Of a DNA stretch of 64,000 nt, positions 10,559-20,025 are shown in pieces. The notes beneath the pieces were generated by a model. The model was not told where the DNA came from. It was given only the letters and a program-made list of their open reading frames with translations, and made no database searches. The stretch spans positions 332,882-396,881 of the forward strand of contig NZ_JABEME010000004.1 in assembly GCF_013004645.1 (NCBI RefSeq), read 5' to 3'. The position numbers and the translations under genes are program-made. How positions within the stretch are numbered: position 1 is the first letter of the stretch; each line of letters opens with the position of its first letter. The DNA comes from Stenotrophomonas africana (GTDB lineage Bacteria; Pseudomonadota; Gammaproteobacteria; Xanthomonadales; Xanthomonadaceae).

Positions 10559-11065
10559 TCATTCCTCCGGCGACGGCGGGTTCGACGCCAGCAGTTCCAG
10601 ATGGCGCTGCTCCATTTCCTGGCGCAGCTGGCGGCGGATCAGCGCGGCTGCCTGGCGGCGCTTCTCGTCCGACGTGACCGGCTGCAAAGGCGGCACCGGT
10701 GTCGGCCGGCCTTCCTCATCCACGGCCACCATGGTGAAGAAGCAGCTGTTGGCGTGGCGCACGCTGCGCTTGAGGATGTCCTCGGCCACCACCTTGATGC
10801 CGATCTCCATCGACGAGGTGCCGGTGTGGTTCACCGAGGCCAGGAAGGTGACCAGCTCACCCACTGCGATCGGTTGGCGGAACATCACCTGGTCCACCGA
10901 CAGGGTGACCACGTAGCTGCCGGCATAACGGCTGGCGCAGGCGTAGGCGACCTGGTCGAGCAGGCGCAGGATCGCACCGCCGTGGACCTTGCCGGAGAAA
11001 TTGGCCATTTCCGGCGACATCAGCACGGTCATGGACAGCTGGTGGGTTTTCAGTTCGGTCGACAT
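10559..11065 (-). CDS. Acyl-CoA thioesterase, hot-dog fold (YciA/BACH type)
   Basis: Protein of 168 residues that should hydrolyse acyl-CoA thioesters in the cytoplasm. The hot-dog signature is GKVHGGAILRLLDQVAYACA around residues 25-45, followed by VDQVMFRQP and GTSSMEIGIKV. The C-terminal 40 residues are charged and helical (RRQAAALIRRQLRQEMEQR). The start MSTELKTHQ at 11065 fits the family; the open frame runs on upstream through a GTAG repeat pair and is not coding there. It lies between ppc and metK and has its own short unit. Confidence 0.88.
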   Translation of the reverse strand: MSTELKTHQLSMTVLMSPEMANFSGKVHGGAILRLLDQVAYACASRYAGSYVVTLSVDQVMFRQPIAVGELVTFLASVNHTGTSSMEIGIKVVAEDILKRSVRHANSCFFTMVAVDEEGRPTPVPPLQPVTSDEKRRQAAALIRRQLRQEMEQRHLELLASNPPSPEE

Positions 11066-11096
11066 GGGGCGATTGTATCGGCGTGGCGTAGCTCTT

Positions 11097-11166
11097 GTAG
11101 AGCCGAGCCCATGCTCGGCTGCTCTTGGCGCAGGCAAAAGAAAGCCGAGCATGGGCTCGGCTCTAC
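11097..11166. repeat. Inverted pair of GTAG palindromic repeats (SMAG)
   Basis: GTAGAGCCGAGCCCATGCTCGGCT at 11097 and its inverted copy ending GGGCTCGGCTCTAC at 11166 face each other with about 25 bases between. Each half is itself a stem, and the halves can also pair with each other. It fills the gap between the thioesterase gene and the metK terminator. Confidence 0.85.
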
Positions 11167-11174
11167 AGAAAGCA

Positions 11175-11198
11175 GAAGGGCCGCGTGAGCGGCCCTTC
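11175..11198 (-). terminator. metK terminator hairpin
   Basis: On the minus strand GAAGGGCCGCTCACGCGGCCCTTC, followed by TGCTTTCT, lies about 8 bases after the metK stop codon. Confidence 0.8.
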
Positions 11199-11205
11199 GT
11201 CTGTC

Positions 11206-12417
11206 TTACTTCAGCTTCGCATCGGCGCGCAGGGCGGCGGCGCGGTCGGTCTTCTCCCAGGAGAAGGCCGTGGCGTTGACGGTCTCGCCTTCGCCGTTGA
11301 GGTAGCTGAACTCCTTCGGCTTGCGGCCGAAGTGGCCGTAGGCCGCGGTCTGCTGGTACATCGGGTGGATCAGGTCCAGCATCTTGATGATGCCGTACGG
11401 GCGCAGGTCGAAGTGCTTGCGGATCAGCTTCTCGATCTTGTCGTCGCTGATCTTGCCGGTGCCGAAGGTGGTGACCGAGATCGAAGTCGGCTCAGCCACG
11501 CCGATGGCGTAGGAAACCTGCACTTCGCAACGGTCGGCCAGGCCGGCGGCAACCACGTTCTTGGCGACGTAGCGGGCAGCGTAGGCAGCCGAACGGTCGA
11601 CCTTGGACGGGTCCTTGCCGGAGAAGGCGCCACCACCGTGACGGGCCCAGCCGCCGTAGGTGTCGACGATGATCTTGCGGCCGGTCAGGCCGCAGTCGCC
11701 CACCGGGCCACCGATCTCGAACTTGCCGGTCGGGTTGATGTGGAACTTGGTGCCCTTGTGCAGCCACTTGGCCGGCAGCACCGGCTTGATGATCTCTTCG
11801 CGGACGGCCTCGATGAGGTCCTTCTGCTTGATGCCCGGGGCGTGCTGGGTCGACAGCACCACGGCGTCGATGGCCGAGACAACGCCGTTTTCATAGCGCA
11901 GGGTGACCTGGCTCTTGGCGTCCGGACGCAGCCACGACAGCGGCGAGTTCTTCTTCTTGCGGATCTTGGCCTGCTGCTCGACCAGGCGGTGCGACAGGTG
12001 GATCGCGGCCGGCATGTAGCTGTCGGTCTCGTTGGTGGCGTAGCCGAACATCAGGCCCTGGTCGCCAGCGCCCATTTCTTCGGGCTTCTTGCGATCCACG
12101 CCCTGGGCGATGTGCGGCGACTGCTTGCCGATCAGGTTCAGCACGCCGCAGGTGGCGCCGTCGAAGCCGACGTCGGAGCTGTCGTAGCCGATGTCCGTGA
12201 TGACCTTGCGGGTCAGCGCTTCCAGGTCGATCCAGGCACTGGTGGTGATTTCACCGGCCACAATGGCAACACCGGTCTTGACCATGGTCTCGCACGCCAC
12301 GCGGGCGCGCTGGTCCTGGGTCAGGATCGCGTCCAGCACCGCATCGGAAATCTGGTCGGCAACCTTGTCCGGATGGCCTTCGGAGACCGACTCGGAGGTG
12401 AAGAGATAGCTGGACAT
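11206..12417 (-). CDS. metK: S-adenosylmethionine synthetase
   Basis: Makes S-adenosylmethionine from methionine and ATP. It has 403 residues. Family signatures are intact: [19 protein letters not shown] at the N-terminus, DQGLMFGYA, and the phosphate loop [15 protein letters not shown]. The ATG at 12417 ([10 protein letters not shown]) is the conserved start; the open frame upstream is leader sequence. Together with ahcY about 7 kb away it covers both ends of SAM use, but only ahcY carries a visible riboswitch. A weak promoter is seen at 12460-12487. Divergent from the olsF-like gene. Confidence 0.98.
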   Translation of the reverse strand: MSSYLFTSESVSEGHPDKVADQISDAVLDAILTQDQRARVACETMVKTGVAIVAGEITTSAWIDLEALTRKVITDIGYDSSDVGFDGATCGVLNLIGKQSPHIAQGVDRKKPEEMGAGDQGLMFGYATNETDSYMPAAIHLSHRLVEQQAKIRKKKNSPLSWLRPDAKSQVTLRYENGVVSAIDAVVLSTQHAPGIKQKDLIEAVREEIIKPVLPAKWLHKGTKFHINPTGKFEIGGPVGDCGLTGRKIIVDTYGGWARHGGGAFSGKDPSKVDRSAAYAARYVAKNVVAAGLADRCEVQVSYAIGVAEPTSISVTTFGTGKISDDKIEKLIRKHFDLRPYGIIKMLDLIHPMYQQTAAYGHFGRKPKEFSYLNGEGETVNATAFSWEKTDRAAALRADAKLK

Positions 12418-12459
12418 CAGGCGTAATATCCCTTGATTCGGATGGAAAGATGGGCGCGA

Positions 12460-12487
12460 ATGATACACGGGGTGCGCCGCCTGTGCA
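12460..12487 (-). promoter_or_regulatory. metK: Candidate metK promoter
   Basis: On the minus strand a -35-like TGCACA (12487-12482) and a -10 TATCAT (12465-12460) are separated by 16 bases, which would give a leader of about 35 bases. The rest of the 320-base gap between metK and the olsF-like gene (12418-12737) shows no further gene, no repeat and nothing resembling a SAM riboswitch. Confidence 0.4.
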
Positions 12488-12737
12488 TTGTGAACCTGTA
12501 CCGGTTGCCGGTGGTTAAGCCCGTGTAGGCCCGGCAGGGGCCGTCTGGCCGGGATTGGGGCCCAGCGTCGAGGCCCAGTGTTCCACCAGCGTGACAACGG
12601 GGTGGGCGCTGCGGCCCCCGACCGCGCCAGCGGCGTCCCTGTCGACAAGACGGACCCGTGGTCATCGTTCTGCCCCAAAACCGCCATCTGGCTGCCGCCT
12701 GCCGGGCGCAGGCTGTCGGCCAATCCGGCCGCCGGGC

Positions 12738-14468
12738 ATGAGTGGAACCGCCATGCAGGAACTTGAACAGCGTCTCCAGCAACGCTTCCCTGATTGGTTC
12801 CACGGCCGCCGAGGCCAACTGGCGCGGCCGCTGCTGCGCAGCGTGGGGCGCTGGTCGCGGTTGGACCAGATCGAAGCTTTCCTGCAGCGCAGTGCAGGAT
12901 TGCGCGGATTCGGTTTCGTCGCCGCCGGCCTGGAATTCATCGACGGCCAGTACCAGGTGGATCCGGCCGCGCTGGCGAAGATTCCCGCCACCGGCCGCCT
13001 GCTGATCGTCGCCAACCACCCCTCCGGGGCACTGGATGCCCTCGCACTGCTGGACGCGGTTGGCCGTATCCGCCGCGACGTGCGGATCGTGGCCAACGAC
13101 CTGCTGGGGGCCATCGCGCCACTGCAGGACCTGCTGCTGCCGGTGCGCATCCTCGGTGGCAAGGCCCAGCGTGGCAGCCTGCATGCGGTCGAGGAGGCGC
13201 TGGCTGCCGAGCAGTGCGTGATCGTGTTCCCGGCCGGCGAGGTCTCGCGGCTGTCGCTGCGCGGCATCCGTGATGGCCGCTGGCAGCGCGGGTTCGTCCG
13301 CTTTGCCCGTACCGCCGGCGCGCCGGTGCTGCCGGTGCGTGTGGAAGCGCGAAACTCGGCGCTGTTCTACGGCGCCTCGACCCTGTTCAAGCCGGCCGGT
13401 ACCGCGCTGCTGGCGCGCGAGATGTTCACCCGTCGTGGCCGTCCGTTGCGGCTGAGCATCGGTGAGCCGATGCAGCTGGGCAAGGGCGGTGACCCGGGCG
13501 CACAGCTGCTGGCGGTACGCCGCGCGCTGTATGCGCTGGGCCGCAATGGTGGGGCCGGTAATGCCGTTGCCTGCGCAGGCCCGGAGCCGCTGGCCGCCCC
13601 GGTGCCGCCCTCGCAGGTCGCCGCGGGCATCGCGGCGGCCACGCAGCTGGGCCAGACCGCCGATGGCAAGCAGATCCTGCTGGCCACCTGTACCGCTGAT
13701 TCACCGCTGCTGCTGGAGTTGGGCCGCCTGCGCGAACTGACGTTCCGCCAGGTGGGCGAGGGGACCGGGCGCAGCCGCGACCTGGACGATTACGACCCGC
13801 GGTACGAGCACATCGTGATCTGGGACGCGGCCGCGCAGCGCATTGCCGGCGCGTACCGGATCATGCGCGGTGCCCATGCGTTGGCCCGGCACGGACTGTC
13901 CGGGCTCTACAGCGCGTCGCTGTTCCGCTATTCCGACGATGCGATCACCCACATTGCCGAGGGCCTGGAGCTGGGCCGCAGCTTCGTGGTGCCCGACTAC
14001 TGGGGCAGCCGCAGCCTGGACTACCTGTGGCAGGGCATCGGCGCCTACCTGCAATGCCGGCCGGGCATCCGCTACCTGTTCGGCGCGGTGTCGATCAGCG
14101 CGGCACTGCCACGTGATGCGCGCGAGCAGCTGGTGGCGTACTACCAGCGCTATTACAGCGGCACCGCCGGCCTGGCCGAATCGAACCGCCCGTTCCAGTA
14201 CTTCGCCGCGCCGCCGAGTTTCGGCGAGCTGGATGCAGGCGCCGCGTTCGATGTGCTCAAGGCCAACCTGGCCGCTCTCGGCACTGGCGTCCCGACGCTG
14301 TACCGCCAGTACACCGATCTGTGCGAACCAGGCGGTGCCCGCTTCCTCGCCTTCGGTGTCGACCCGGACTTCAGTGATTCGATCGACGGCCTGATTGAAG
14401 TGGATCTGTGCGCGATCCGGCCGAACAAGCGCAGACGCTACCTGCGCGACGCGGGGACGCCGGCATGA
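12738..14468 (+). CDS. olsF: OlsF-like bifunctional acyltransferase (ornithine lipid synthesis)
   Basis: Protein of 576 residues joining two acyltransferase domains. Residues 1-270 are a lysophospholipid acyltransferase (PlsC type) with [12 protein letters not shown] (His94, Asp100, so H-x5-D) and [10 protein letters not shown]. Residues about 310-530 are a GNAT-type N-acyltransferase similar to OlsB/hemolysin-like proteins, with [19 protein letters not shown] and ELGRSFV. Known OlsF proteins make ornithine lipids with an N-terminal O-acyltransferase and a C-terminal N-acyltransferase, the order seen here. The ATG at 12753 is an alternative start. Its stop overlaps the start of the phosphoesterase gene (ATGA), so the two are co-translated. 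Exact lipid product is inference. Confidence 0.8.
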   Translation: MSGTAMQELEQRLQQRFPDWFHGRRGQLARPLLRSVGRWSRLDQIEAFLQRSAGLRGFGFVAAGLEFIDGQYQVDPAALAKIPATGRLLIVANHPSGALDALALLDAVGRIRRDVRIVANDLLGAIAPLQDLLLPVRILGGKAQRGSLHAVEEALAAEQCVIVFPAGEVSRLSLRGIRDGRWQRGFVRFARTAGAPVLPVRVEARNSALFYGASTLFKPAGTALLAREMFTRRGRPLRLSIGEPMQLGKGGDPGAQLLAVRRALYALGRNGGAGNAVACAGPEPLAAPVPPSQVAAGIAAATQLGQTADGKQILLATCTADSPLLLELGRLRELTFRQVGEGTGRSRDLDDYDPRYEHIVIWDAAAQRIAGAYRIMRGAHALARHGLSGLYSASLFRYSDDAITHIAEGLELGRSFVVPDYWGSRSLDYLWQGIGAYLQCRPGIRYLFGAVSISAALPRDAREQLVAYYQRYYSGTAGLAESNRPFQYFAAPPSFGELDAGAAFDVLKANLAALGTGVPTLYRQYTDLCEPGGARFLAFGVDPDFSDSIDGLIEVDLCAIRPNKRRRYLRDAGTPA

Positions 14469-15265
14469 GCGCGCTGGCGAACCTGTCGCCACACCGGCGC
14501 GCAGTGTTCGTCTCCGATGTGCATCTGGGTTCACGTCATTGCCATGCCACCGAGCTGGCAGGGTTCCTCTCGCAGCTGCGCTGCGAACGGTTGTATCTGG
14601 TCGGCGACATCATCGACCTGTGGTGGATGGCGCATCGCCGCGCCAACTGGCGGCAGTCGCACAGCGAAGTCATCCAGGCCCTGCACGCGTTGCGGCGTGC
14701 AGGCACCGAAATCATCTACATTCCCGGCAACCACGATGCCTCGCTGCGGCAGGTGTGCGGGCTGATGCTGCCAGCGATGCAGGTGCGCCGCCGCGCCATC
14801 CATGTGACCGCCGATGGCCGCAGGCTGCTGGTCGCACACGGCGACGAGTACGACGGCGTGACCCACTTCGGTGGCCTGCAGGAGAAATTCGGCGACTGGC
14901 TGTACTACCGCATCCTCACCGGCAACCAGGCCTTGAATGCAGTGCGGCGCCGGCTGGGCATGCGCTACTGGTCGCTGTCGGAGTTCCTGAAGAAGCGCAG
15001 CGGGGCCGCTGAACGCTACATCGAGCGCTTCGTGCAGGCCGGGCTGGACGACGTGCGCCGACGCGGCCTGGACGGCATCGTCTGCGGCCACATCCACCGC
15101 GCTGCGTTGATTGAACGCGATGGCCTGGTCTATGCCAACGACGGCGATTGGGTGGAGAGCCTGACCGCACTGGCCGAAGACCATGATGGCGCGTTGCGCC
15201 TGCTCGACCACAACGGCCAGACGCTGCTGGAGCTGCCCGGCGCGCGGATGTCGCAGGCAGCATAA
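14465..15265 (+). CDS. LpxH-like UDP-2,3-diacylglucosamine diphosphatase family phosphoesterase
   Basis: Calcineurin-like metallophosphoesterase of 266 residues. The metal ligands are all present: SDVHLG, GDIIDLW, PGNHD, VAHGDEYDG and GHIHRA. It belongs to the longer LpxH-related group (COG2908 type) that carries a C-terminal helical insertion around YWSLSEFLKKR. Whether it acts in lipid A synthesis or on another glycolipid or nucleotide diphosphate is open; the gene overlaps the OlsF-like gene by 4 bases, which points to membrane lipid metabolism. Start MSALANL at 14465 chosen for that overlap and because the longer frame lies inside the previous gene. Confidence 0.85.
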   Translation: MSALANLSPHRRAVFVSDVHLGSRHCHATELAGFLSQLRCERLYLVGDIIDLWWMAHRRANWRQSHSEVIQALHALRRAGTEIIYIPGNHDASLRQVCGLMLPAMQVRRRAIHVTADGRRLLVAHGDEYDGVTHFGGLQEKFGDWLYYRILTGNQALNAVRRRLGMRYWSLSEFLKKRSGAAERYIERFVQAGLDDVRRRGLDGIVCGHIHRAALIERDGLVYANDGDWVESLTALAEDHDGALRLLDHNGQTLLELPGARMSQAA

Positions 15266-15282
15266 CGCGCGTCTGTCCTCCT

Positions 15283-15352
15283 GTAGAGCCGAGCCCATGC
15301 TCGGCTGACGTGGCGCCCAACGAAGAGCAGCGGAGCATGGGCTCGGCTCTAC
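15283..15352. repeat. Inverted pair of GTAG palindromic repeats (SMAG)
   Basis: GTAGAGCCGAGCCCATGCTCGGCT at 15283 and the inverted copy ending GCTCGGCTCTAC at 15352, in the gap between the phosphoesterase gene and the next gene. Confidence 0.85.
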
Positions 15353-15384
15353 ATGCACCGCCTGCAAGCCGCTAGCATCGGCCC

Positions 15385-16443
15385 ATGGATTCCCTGACCC
15401 AGATCGTGCTCGGCGGCGCCGTCGCTGCTGCCATCGCCCCGCCCGGCCACCGCCGCGCGGCCCTGCTGGCCGGTGCCGCGCTTGGCACCCTGCCGGACCT
15501 CGACGCCCTGTGGCTCGGCTTCACCGCCGCCGACCCGGTGGCGAACATGATCGAGCACCGCAGCTTCAGCCATTCACTGCTGGTGCTGCCCTGGGTGGCC
15601 GCATTGATCTGGTGGTTGTTCAAGCGCTTCGGCAACGGCCGTGTCGCGCAATCACCGATGCGCTGGTTCTGGGCGATCCAGCTGGCGCTGGTCACCCATC
15701 CGCTGTTGGATGCGTTCACCGTTTACGGCACCCAGCTGTGGTGGCCGCTGCGGCCACACCCGACGATGGGTTCCAGCGTCTTCATCATCGATCTCGGCTA
15801 CACGGTATGGCTGCTGCTGGGCTGCGTGCTGGCCTGGTTTGGCCGTGCCCGCCCCTGGGCTGGCAAGGTGCTGGGCGTGGCCCTGCTGCTCAGCAGTGCC
15901 TATCTGGGCTGGGGCCTGATCGCCAAAGCGCAGGTCGACCGTGCCGCGCAGCAGAGCCTGGCGGCGATGGGCCTGGGCGATGCACCGCGCTTCTCGGTGC
16001 CGATGCCGTTCAACACCCTGCTGTGGCGGGTGGTGGCGATGACACCGAATGGCTACGTGGTGGGTGACCGCTCGCTGGTGGCCGACCACGGGCCGATGCA
16101 GTTTGAAGGCCACGCGTCCAACGTGCAGGCCTTGCGCGAAGCAGAACGCATCCCGGCGGTGCAGCAGCTGACGTGGTTCAATCGCGGCTTCATGCGAGCA
16201 CAGGTGCTGGACGGGCGGCTGGTGCTGAGCGACCTGCGCATGGGGCTGGAGCCGGACTACACGTTCAACTTTGTCGTGGCTGAGCAGGTCGACGGCCAGT
16301 GGCGGCCAATCACGCCCGGGCAGGTGCGGGCGGATTACAGCAGTCCCGCCGCGCGCGCCGACGCCGGGCGCCGGCTTGCCGCGATGTGGCAGCGCATCTG
16401 GCACGAGCCGGCAGCCTCCGCGACCGGTGCCGCGCACCCGTAG
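15385..16443 (+). CDS. YdjM-type membrane-bound metal-dependent hydrolase (DUF457)
   Basis: Inner-membrane protein of 352 residues. The N-terminal 180 residues hold several transmembrane helices and the family's conserved GTLPDLDALW and EHRSFSHSLL motifs, whose Asp and His residues are thought to bind a metal; a third conserved block is THPLLDAFTVYG. The C-terminal 160 residues are predicted soluble. Substrate unknown. The TAG stop codon lies inside the GTAG head of a palindromic repeat at 16440-16463. Confidence 0.85.
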   Translation: MDSLTQIVLGGAVAAAIAPPGHRRAALLAGAALGTLPDLDALWLGFTAADPVANMIEHRSFSHSLLVLPWVAALIWWLFKRFGNGRVAQSPMRWFWAIQLALVTHPLLDAFTVYGTQLWWPLRPHPTMGSSVFIIDLGYTVWLLLGCVLAWFGRARPWAGKVLGVALLLSSAYLGWGLIAKAQVDRAAQQSLAAMGLGDAPRFSVPMPFNTLLWRVVAMTPNGYVVGDRSLVADHGPMQFEGHASNVQALREAERIPAVQQLTWFNRGFMRAQVLDGRLVLSDLRMGLEPDYTFNFVVAEQVDGQWRPITPGQVRADYSSPAARADAGRRLAAMWQRIWHEPAASATGAAHP

Positions 16444-16463
16444 GTCCACGCCATGCGTGGATG
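16440..16463 (+). repeat. GTAG palindromic repeat supplying a stop codon
   Basis: GTAGGTCCACGCCATGCGTGG forms a CCACGC/GCGTGG stem headed by GTAG. The TAG of the head is the stop codon of the YdjM-type gene. Same subfamily as the copies at 21383-21406 and 35742-35765. Confidence 0.8.
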
Positions 16464-16491
16464 GCGGGACCATCGGCAGTGCTGCGTTGGC

Positions 16492-17319
16492 TCAATACAC
16501 CGTCGCGCGGCCCTGCACGAACGAGAAGAAGAACACCGCGTTCGGGTCGTTCTGCACCAGGCGGAACTCGCGACGCATGCCTTCCACGGTGTCCTCGTCC
16601 ACCGAGCCGGCCTGTAGCAGCTGGTCGGCCGCCGACAGCAGCAACTGTTCCCAGAACGCGATCATCGTCTTGCGGCGTGCCGGTTCGCGGTTGTCCAGGT
16701 GGATGGTCTTGATCTCGGTGTGCACATCGCGGAAGCCGCCGGCCAGCAGCAGGTTGCCCAGCTTGGCGCCGACGAACGGGTCACCCCCGTGGTCGTACTG
16801 GAAATCGTTGAAGGCCATCCAGTAGCGCCAGATATGCGGCGAATACGGATCGAGCAGGAACGAGGCATTCATCACCTCGGTGATGTACACCGGCGAACCC
16901 GGTGCCAGCACGCGGCGCACTTCGCTGAGTACGCGTGCCGGGGACGGAACGTGTTCCAGCACCCAGCACAGGAACGCCGAATCGAAGCTGCGTGCCTCGA
17001 ACGGCAGCTCGCCGGCATCGGCCTGCTGCAGGGTGTAGCGGTCGCTGCACCACGGCGTGCGCGCCAGGTTCTCGCGCGCGGTGGCCAGCTGCGTTTCGCT
17101 CAGGTCCACGCCGGTCACGTGCAGCTCGGGGAAGCGGCGCAGCAGGATTTCGGTCTGTGCGCCGACGCCGCTGCCGACTTCCAGCAGGCGCCGCGCGCCG
17201 CCGTAGTCGATCTGGCCGAAGATGCTCGATTCCAGCAGGCGTGCCTGGGTCATCAGGCGCTGCTGCTCGGTGCCGGAAAAGCCGTGCAGATAGGTCGGGG
17301 AAGAGATCGGCGGCGTCAT
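16492..17319 (-). CDS. Class I SAM-dependent methyltransferase
   Basis: Methyltransferase of 275 residues with a Rossmann fold. Motif I is LLEVGSGVGAQTEILLRR (about residues 45-62), motif II GVDLSETQLATAREN, and a downstream WVLEHVPSPARVLSEV block like UbiE/biotin or menaquinone type enzymes. Substrate not assignable. Start MTPPISSPT at 17319; the long frame upstream runs through dusB in another frame and is not coding. Flanked by a GTAG repeat pair on its 5' side. Next upstream gene is dusB on the same strand. Confidence 0.85.
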   Translation of the reverse strand: MTPPISSPTYLHGFSGTEQQRLMTQARLLESSIFGQIDYGGARRLLEVGSGVGAQTEILLRRFPELHVTGVDLSETQLATARENLARTPWCSDRYTLQQADAGELPFEARSFDSAFLCWVLEHVPSPARVLSEVRRVLAPGSPVYITEVMNASFLLDPYSPHIWRYWMAFNDFQYDHGGDPFVGAKLGNLLLAGGFRDVHTEIKTIHLDNREPARRKTMIAFWEQLLLSAADQLLQAGSVDEDTVEGMRREFRLVQNDPNAVFFFSFVQGRATVY

Positions 17320-17330
17320 GGTGGGCTCTT

Positions 17331-17387
17331 GTAGCGTCGAGCGTGCTCGACTGCTCTGGAAATTCAGTCGAGCAAGCTCGACTCTAC
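17331..17387. repeat. Inverted pair of GTAG repeats, variant sequence
   Basis: GTAGCGTCGAGCGTGCTCGACT at 17331 faces AGTCGAGCAAGCTCGACTCTAC ending at 17387. The stem core is TCGAG/CTCGA rather than CCGAGC, so it is a different SMAG subfamily. It lies between dusB and the methyltransferase gene. Confidence 0.8.
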
Positions 17388-17423
17388 GTAACGAAGTGGT
17401 CGGAAAGGTTGCGGGCCGTACGC

Positions 17424-18419
17424 TCAGGCCGCCGAAGACAGCGCCGTTTCCCCGCCGATCAGGCGGTCGAAGTACTCGGTGGTCAATGCGATCTGGCTCT
17501 GCGGATCTTCGGCACGGTTGACCACGGCGCGGAAGGCGGCGTTCTCCGGCCGGTCCCTGGCATACCAGCCCAGGTGCTTGCGCGCGATGCGCACGCCCTG
17601 CGGCTCGCCATAGAACGCGTGCAGTGCGTGCAGGTGGCCAAGCAGGATGTCGCGCACTTCGGCCAGCGACGGCGGTGCCAGTTCCTCGCCGGTGGCCAGG
17701 TAGTGCGCCACTTCGCGGAAGATCCACGGCCGGCCCTGCGCCGAGCGGCCGATCATCACCGCGTCCACGCCGGTCTGCTCCAACACAAAGGCGGCCTTCT
17801 GCGGCGAATCAATATCGCCGTTGGCGATCACCGGAATGCGCAGCGCAGCCTTGATCTCGCCGATCGTGGCGTACTCGGCCTGGCCGGTGTAGTGCTGGTC
17901 GCGGGTACGGCCGTGCACTGCCAGTGCCGCGATACCGCTGTCCTCGGCGATGCGCGCGATCAGCGGGCCATTGCGATGGTCGCAGTCCCAGCCGGTGCGG
18001 ATCTTCAGCGTGACCGGCACGTCCACCGCGTTGACCACCGCTTCGAGGATGCGTGCCACCAGCTGCTCGTCGCGCATCAGTGCCGAACCGGCCCAGGCGT
18101 TGCACACCTTTTTGGCCGGGCAGCCCATGTTGATGTCGATGATCTGCGCGCCGTGGTCGACGTTGTAGCGCGCGGCCTCGGCCAGCTGCTGCGGTTCGGT
18201 GCCGGCGATCTGCACGCTGATCGGGGCCGGCTCGCCGTCATGGTCCATGCGGTGGATCGACTTGCGCGTGTTCCAGAAGCGCGGATCGCTGATGGTCATT
18301 TCCGAGGCGGCCAGACCCGCGCCCAGCCGTTTGCACAGCAGGCGGAAGGGCTTGTCGGTGACGCCGGCCATGGGCGCCAGCACGACGTTGGGGGCAATGG
18401 TGTAGGGGCCGATCTGCAT
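17424..18419 (-). CDS. dusB: tRNA-dihydrouridine synthase B
   Basis: FMN enzyme that reduces a uridine in the tRNA D-loop to dihydrouridine. It has 331 residues. The NMGCPAKKVCN motif holds the catalytic cysteine and is the DusB form; LAPMAGVTDKPFR at the N-terminus, TLKIRTGWD, and IPVIANGDI and GRSAQGRPW further on bind FMN. Start MQIGPYTI at 18419. In many gammaproteobacteria dusB is followed by fis; here it is followed by the methyltransferase gene instead. Confidence 0.95.
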   Translation of the reverse strand: MQIGPYTIAPNVVLAPMAGVTDKPFRLLCKRLGAGLAASEMTISDPRFWNTRKSIHRMDHDGEPAPISVQIAGTEPQQLAEAARYNVDHGAQIIDINMGCPAKKVCNAWAGSALMRDEQLVARILEAVVNAVDVPVTLKIRTGWDCDHRNGPLIARIAEDSGIAALAVHGRTRDQHYTGQAEYATIGEIKAALRIPVIANGDIDSPQKAAFVLEQTGVDAVMIGRSAQGRPWIFREVAHYLATGEELAPPSLAEVRDILLGHLHALHAFYGEPQGVRIARKHLGWYARDRPENAAFRAVVNRAEDPQSQIALTTEYFDRLIGGETALSSAA

Positions 18420-18566
18420 GCGCCCATTGTAGGGCGCGGGCGGCGGTACGGCCGTGTCAGCCCCGCCCCGGTTCAGGCCCATCGGCACCGACCTCATGCC
18501 GTACCGGCATCAGCAGATGCTTGACGGTTGCTTCCGCCGCCCCCAAGGGCGGGCGATGGTAGGCGG

Positions 18567-18998
18567 CTAGCTCAGGCTCTGCCAGGCCTGCCGGGTCCCC
18601 AGCGCGAAGGCCAGCCCCAGGCAGAGGCAGACCAGTGAACTGGCTACCCAGAAGCGCCGGCCGTTGTAGCCGGGCCGGAGCAGCGCCAGTCCAAAGCCCA
18701 TCGCCGCGCGCAGCAGCAACAGCAGGGCGATGCCCGTCAGGACCAGACGACTGGCCGGCAGCGGCGAATGCCAGCCCGCGGCGGCCAGTGCGTACAGCGC
18801 CCAGGCCACCAGCACGGCAGTAATGCCGGCGGTCATCAGCGGCGGCCACCAGTGCCCGGCCTGTGCCAGCCGGACCATACGCTGGCCAGCACCGAAGTAC
18901 CTGTACCAAGGGGCACCGAAGGCGATGCAGCCGATATGCAGCAGGGCCGCGATGGCACTGCCGGCGGCCGCGACCAGCAACCAGGGGAATCCGTCCAT
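18567..18998 (-). CDS. Small integral membrane protein, unknown
   Basis: Protein of 143 residues with four likely transmembrane helices (about residues 6-28, 53-75, 84-104 and 117-135) joined by short loops. It starts at ATG 18998 (MDGFPWLLVAAAG). Not recognised with certainty; similar small four-helix proteins are widespread in Xanthomonadaceae. About 110 bases separate it from the LysR gene on the same strand. Confidence 0.7.
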   Translation of the reverse strand: MDGFPWLLVAAAGSAIAALLHIGCIAFGAPWYRYFGAGQRMVRLAQAGHWWPPLMTAGITAVLVAWALYALAAAGWHSPLPASRLVLTGIALLLLLRAAMGFGLALLRPGYNGRRFWVASSLVCLCLGLAFALGTRQAWQSLS

Positions 18999-19107
18999 GT
19001 CCTGCCCGTGCAAGGAAGCTGCGCGGATGGTGGGCGAGGGGCAGGGTGTGGGCAATGCGACCGGCAGTCGCAGCCGTTCGATGCGACGGCCGGTGATGGC
19101 GCTGTCC

Positions 19108-20025
19108 TCAGCGCGGCGGATCGATCTGCAACCCGGCGCCGAGACGGTCCAGCGCCACGTCCACGCGTGGCAGCCGCTGCCGGCCCTGCGACCACAACAG
19201 GCGCAGCGGCAGGCCGCGGCAGTCCAGCGACGGCAGGATCGAGACCAGGCTGCCGCGCGCCAGCGCGTCATCGACCAGCCAGGTGGCCAGCTGCGCGATG
19301 CCAAAGCCGGCCTCGACTGCCGCCACCTGGGCCTCGGCGCTGCCAACCACCAGGCGCGCGCGGGCCTGCAGCGGTGTACTGCGCTGCCCGCCATCGGCCA
19401 CCTGCCACGGCCCGATGCTGCCGTCCGCGCGTCCGAACAACACACCGTCATGCCCGGCCAGCTCGGCCGCCGAGCGGGGCTGGCCATGCCGAAGCAGGTA
19501 GGCCGGGGAGGCACAGAAGCGCAGGCATTCGTAACCGAGCAGGCGGCTGCCCAGCGTGGCGGGGAGCGGCTCGGGACCGCCGATGCGTACGGCGAGGTCG
19601 ACGCCGTCCTCGGCGAGGTCGCTGAAGCGGTCGCTGAAGGTCACCTGCGGGTGCAACTGCGGAAACTCGGCGGCCAGCTGCAGCAGCAATGGCCAGACTT
19701 TGAGGCGCCCGAAGGTGGCCGGCGCATCCACCCGCAGGCGGCCCACGGGAGCGTCTGCATGCGAGACCAGCACCGACTCGGCATCGGCCAGTTCGCCCAG
19801 CACCCGTACGCAGGTGCGGTAGAAGCCCTCACCGGCCTCGGTCAGGCGAAGGCGGCGCGTGCTGCGTTCGAACAACCGCGCTCCCAGCCGCGCCTCCAGC
19901 CGTGCGATGGTCTTGCCCACCGCCGAACTGGTCAGGTGCAGGCGTTCGGCGGCGGCAGTGAAGCTGCCGGCATCGGCGGTGGCGACGAAGGCCTCGATGC
20001 CGCGCAGGCGCTCGGTGGGAAGCAT
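19108..20025 (-). CDS. LysR family transcriptional regulator
   Basis: DNA-binding regulator of 305 residues. The N-terminal winged helix-turn-helix contains GSFTAAAERLHLTSSAVGKTIARLE and ARLFERSTRRLRLTEAG; the rest is the substrate-binding fold (VGRLRVDAPATFG onward). Start MLPTERLRG at 20025; an upstream ATG at 20058 is possible. It is divergent from an MFS exporter gene 92 bases away, so it probably controls that exporter. The gap contains CGGAATCGACGGAA, a partial dyad that could be part of its operator. Inducer unknown. Confidence 0.9.
   Translation of the reverse strand: MLPTERLRGIEAFVATADAGSFTAAAERLHLTSSAVGKTIARLEARLGARLFERSTRRLRLTEAGEGFYRTCVRVLGELADAESVLVSHADAPVGRLRVDAPATFGRLKVWPLLLQLAAEFPQLHPQVTFSDRFSDLAEDGVDLAVRIGGPEPLPATLGSRLLGYECLRFCASPAYLLRHGQPRSAAELAGHDGVLFGRADGSIGPWQVADGGQRSTPLQARARLVVGSAEAQVAAVEAGFGIAQLATWLVDDALARGSLVSILPSLDCRGLPLRLLWSQGRQRLPRVDVALDRLGAGLQIDPPR

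Noticed and set aside
12418..12737. SAM riboswitch before metK
   Set aside because: Looked for SAM-I and SAM-II type conserved blocks in the leader; none seen. Only a short leader and a weak promoter.
18567..19514. 315-residue version of the small membrane protein
   Set aside because: The N-terminal 172 residues are Arg/Pro/Cys-rich and lie in another frame of the LysR gene; only the last 143 residues look real.
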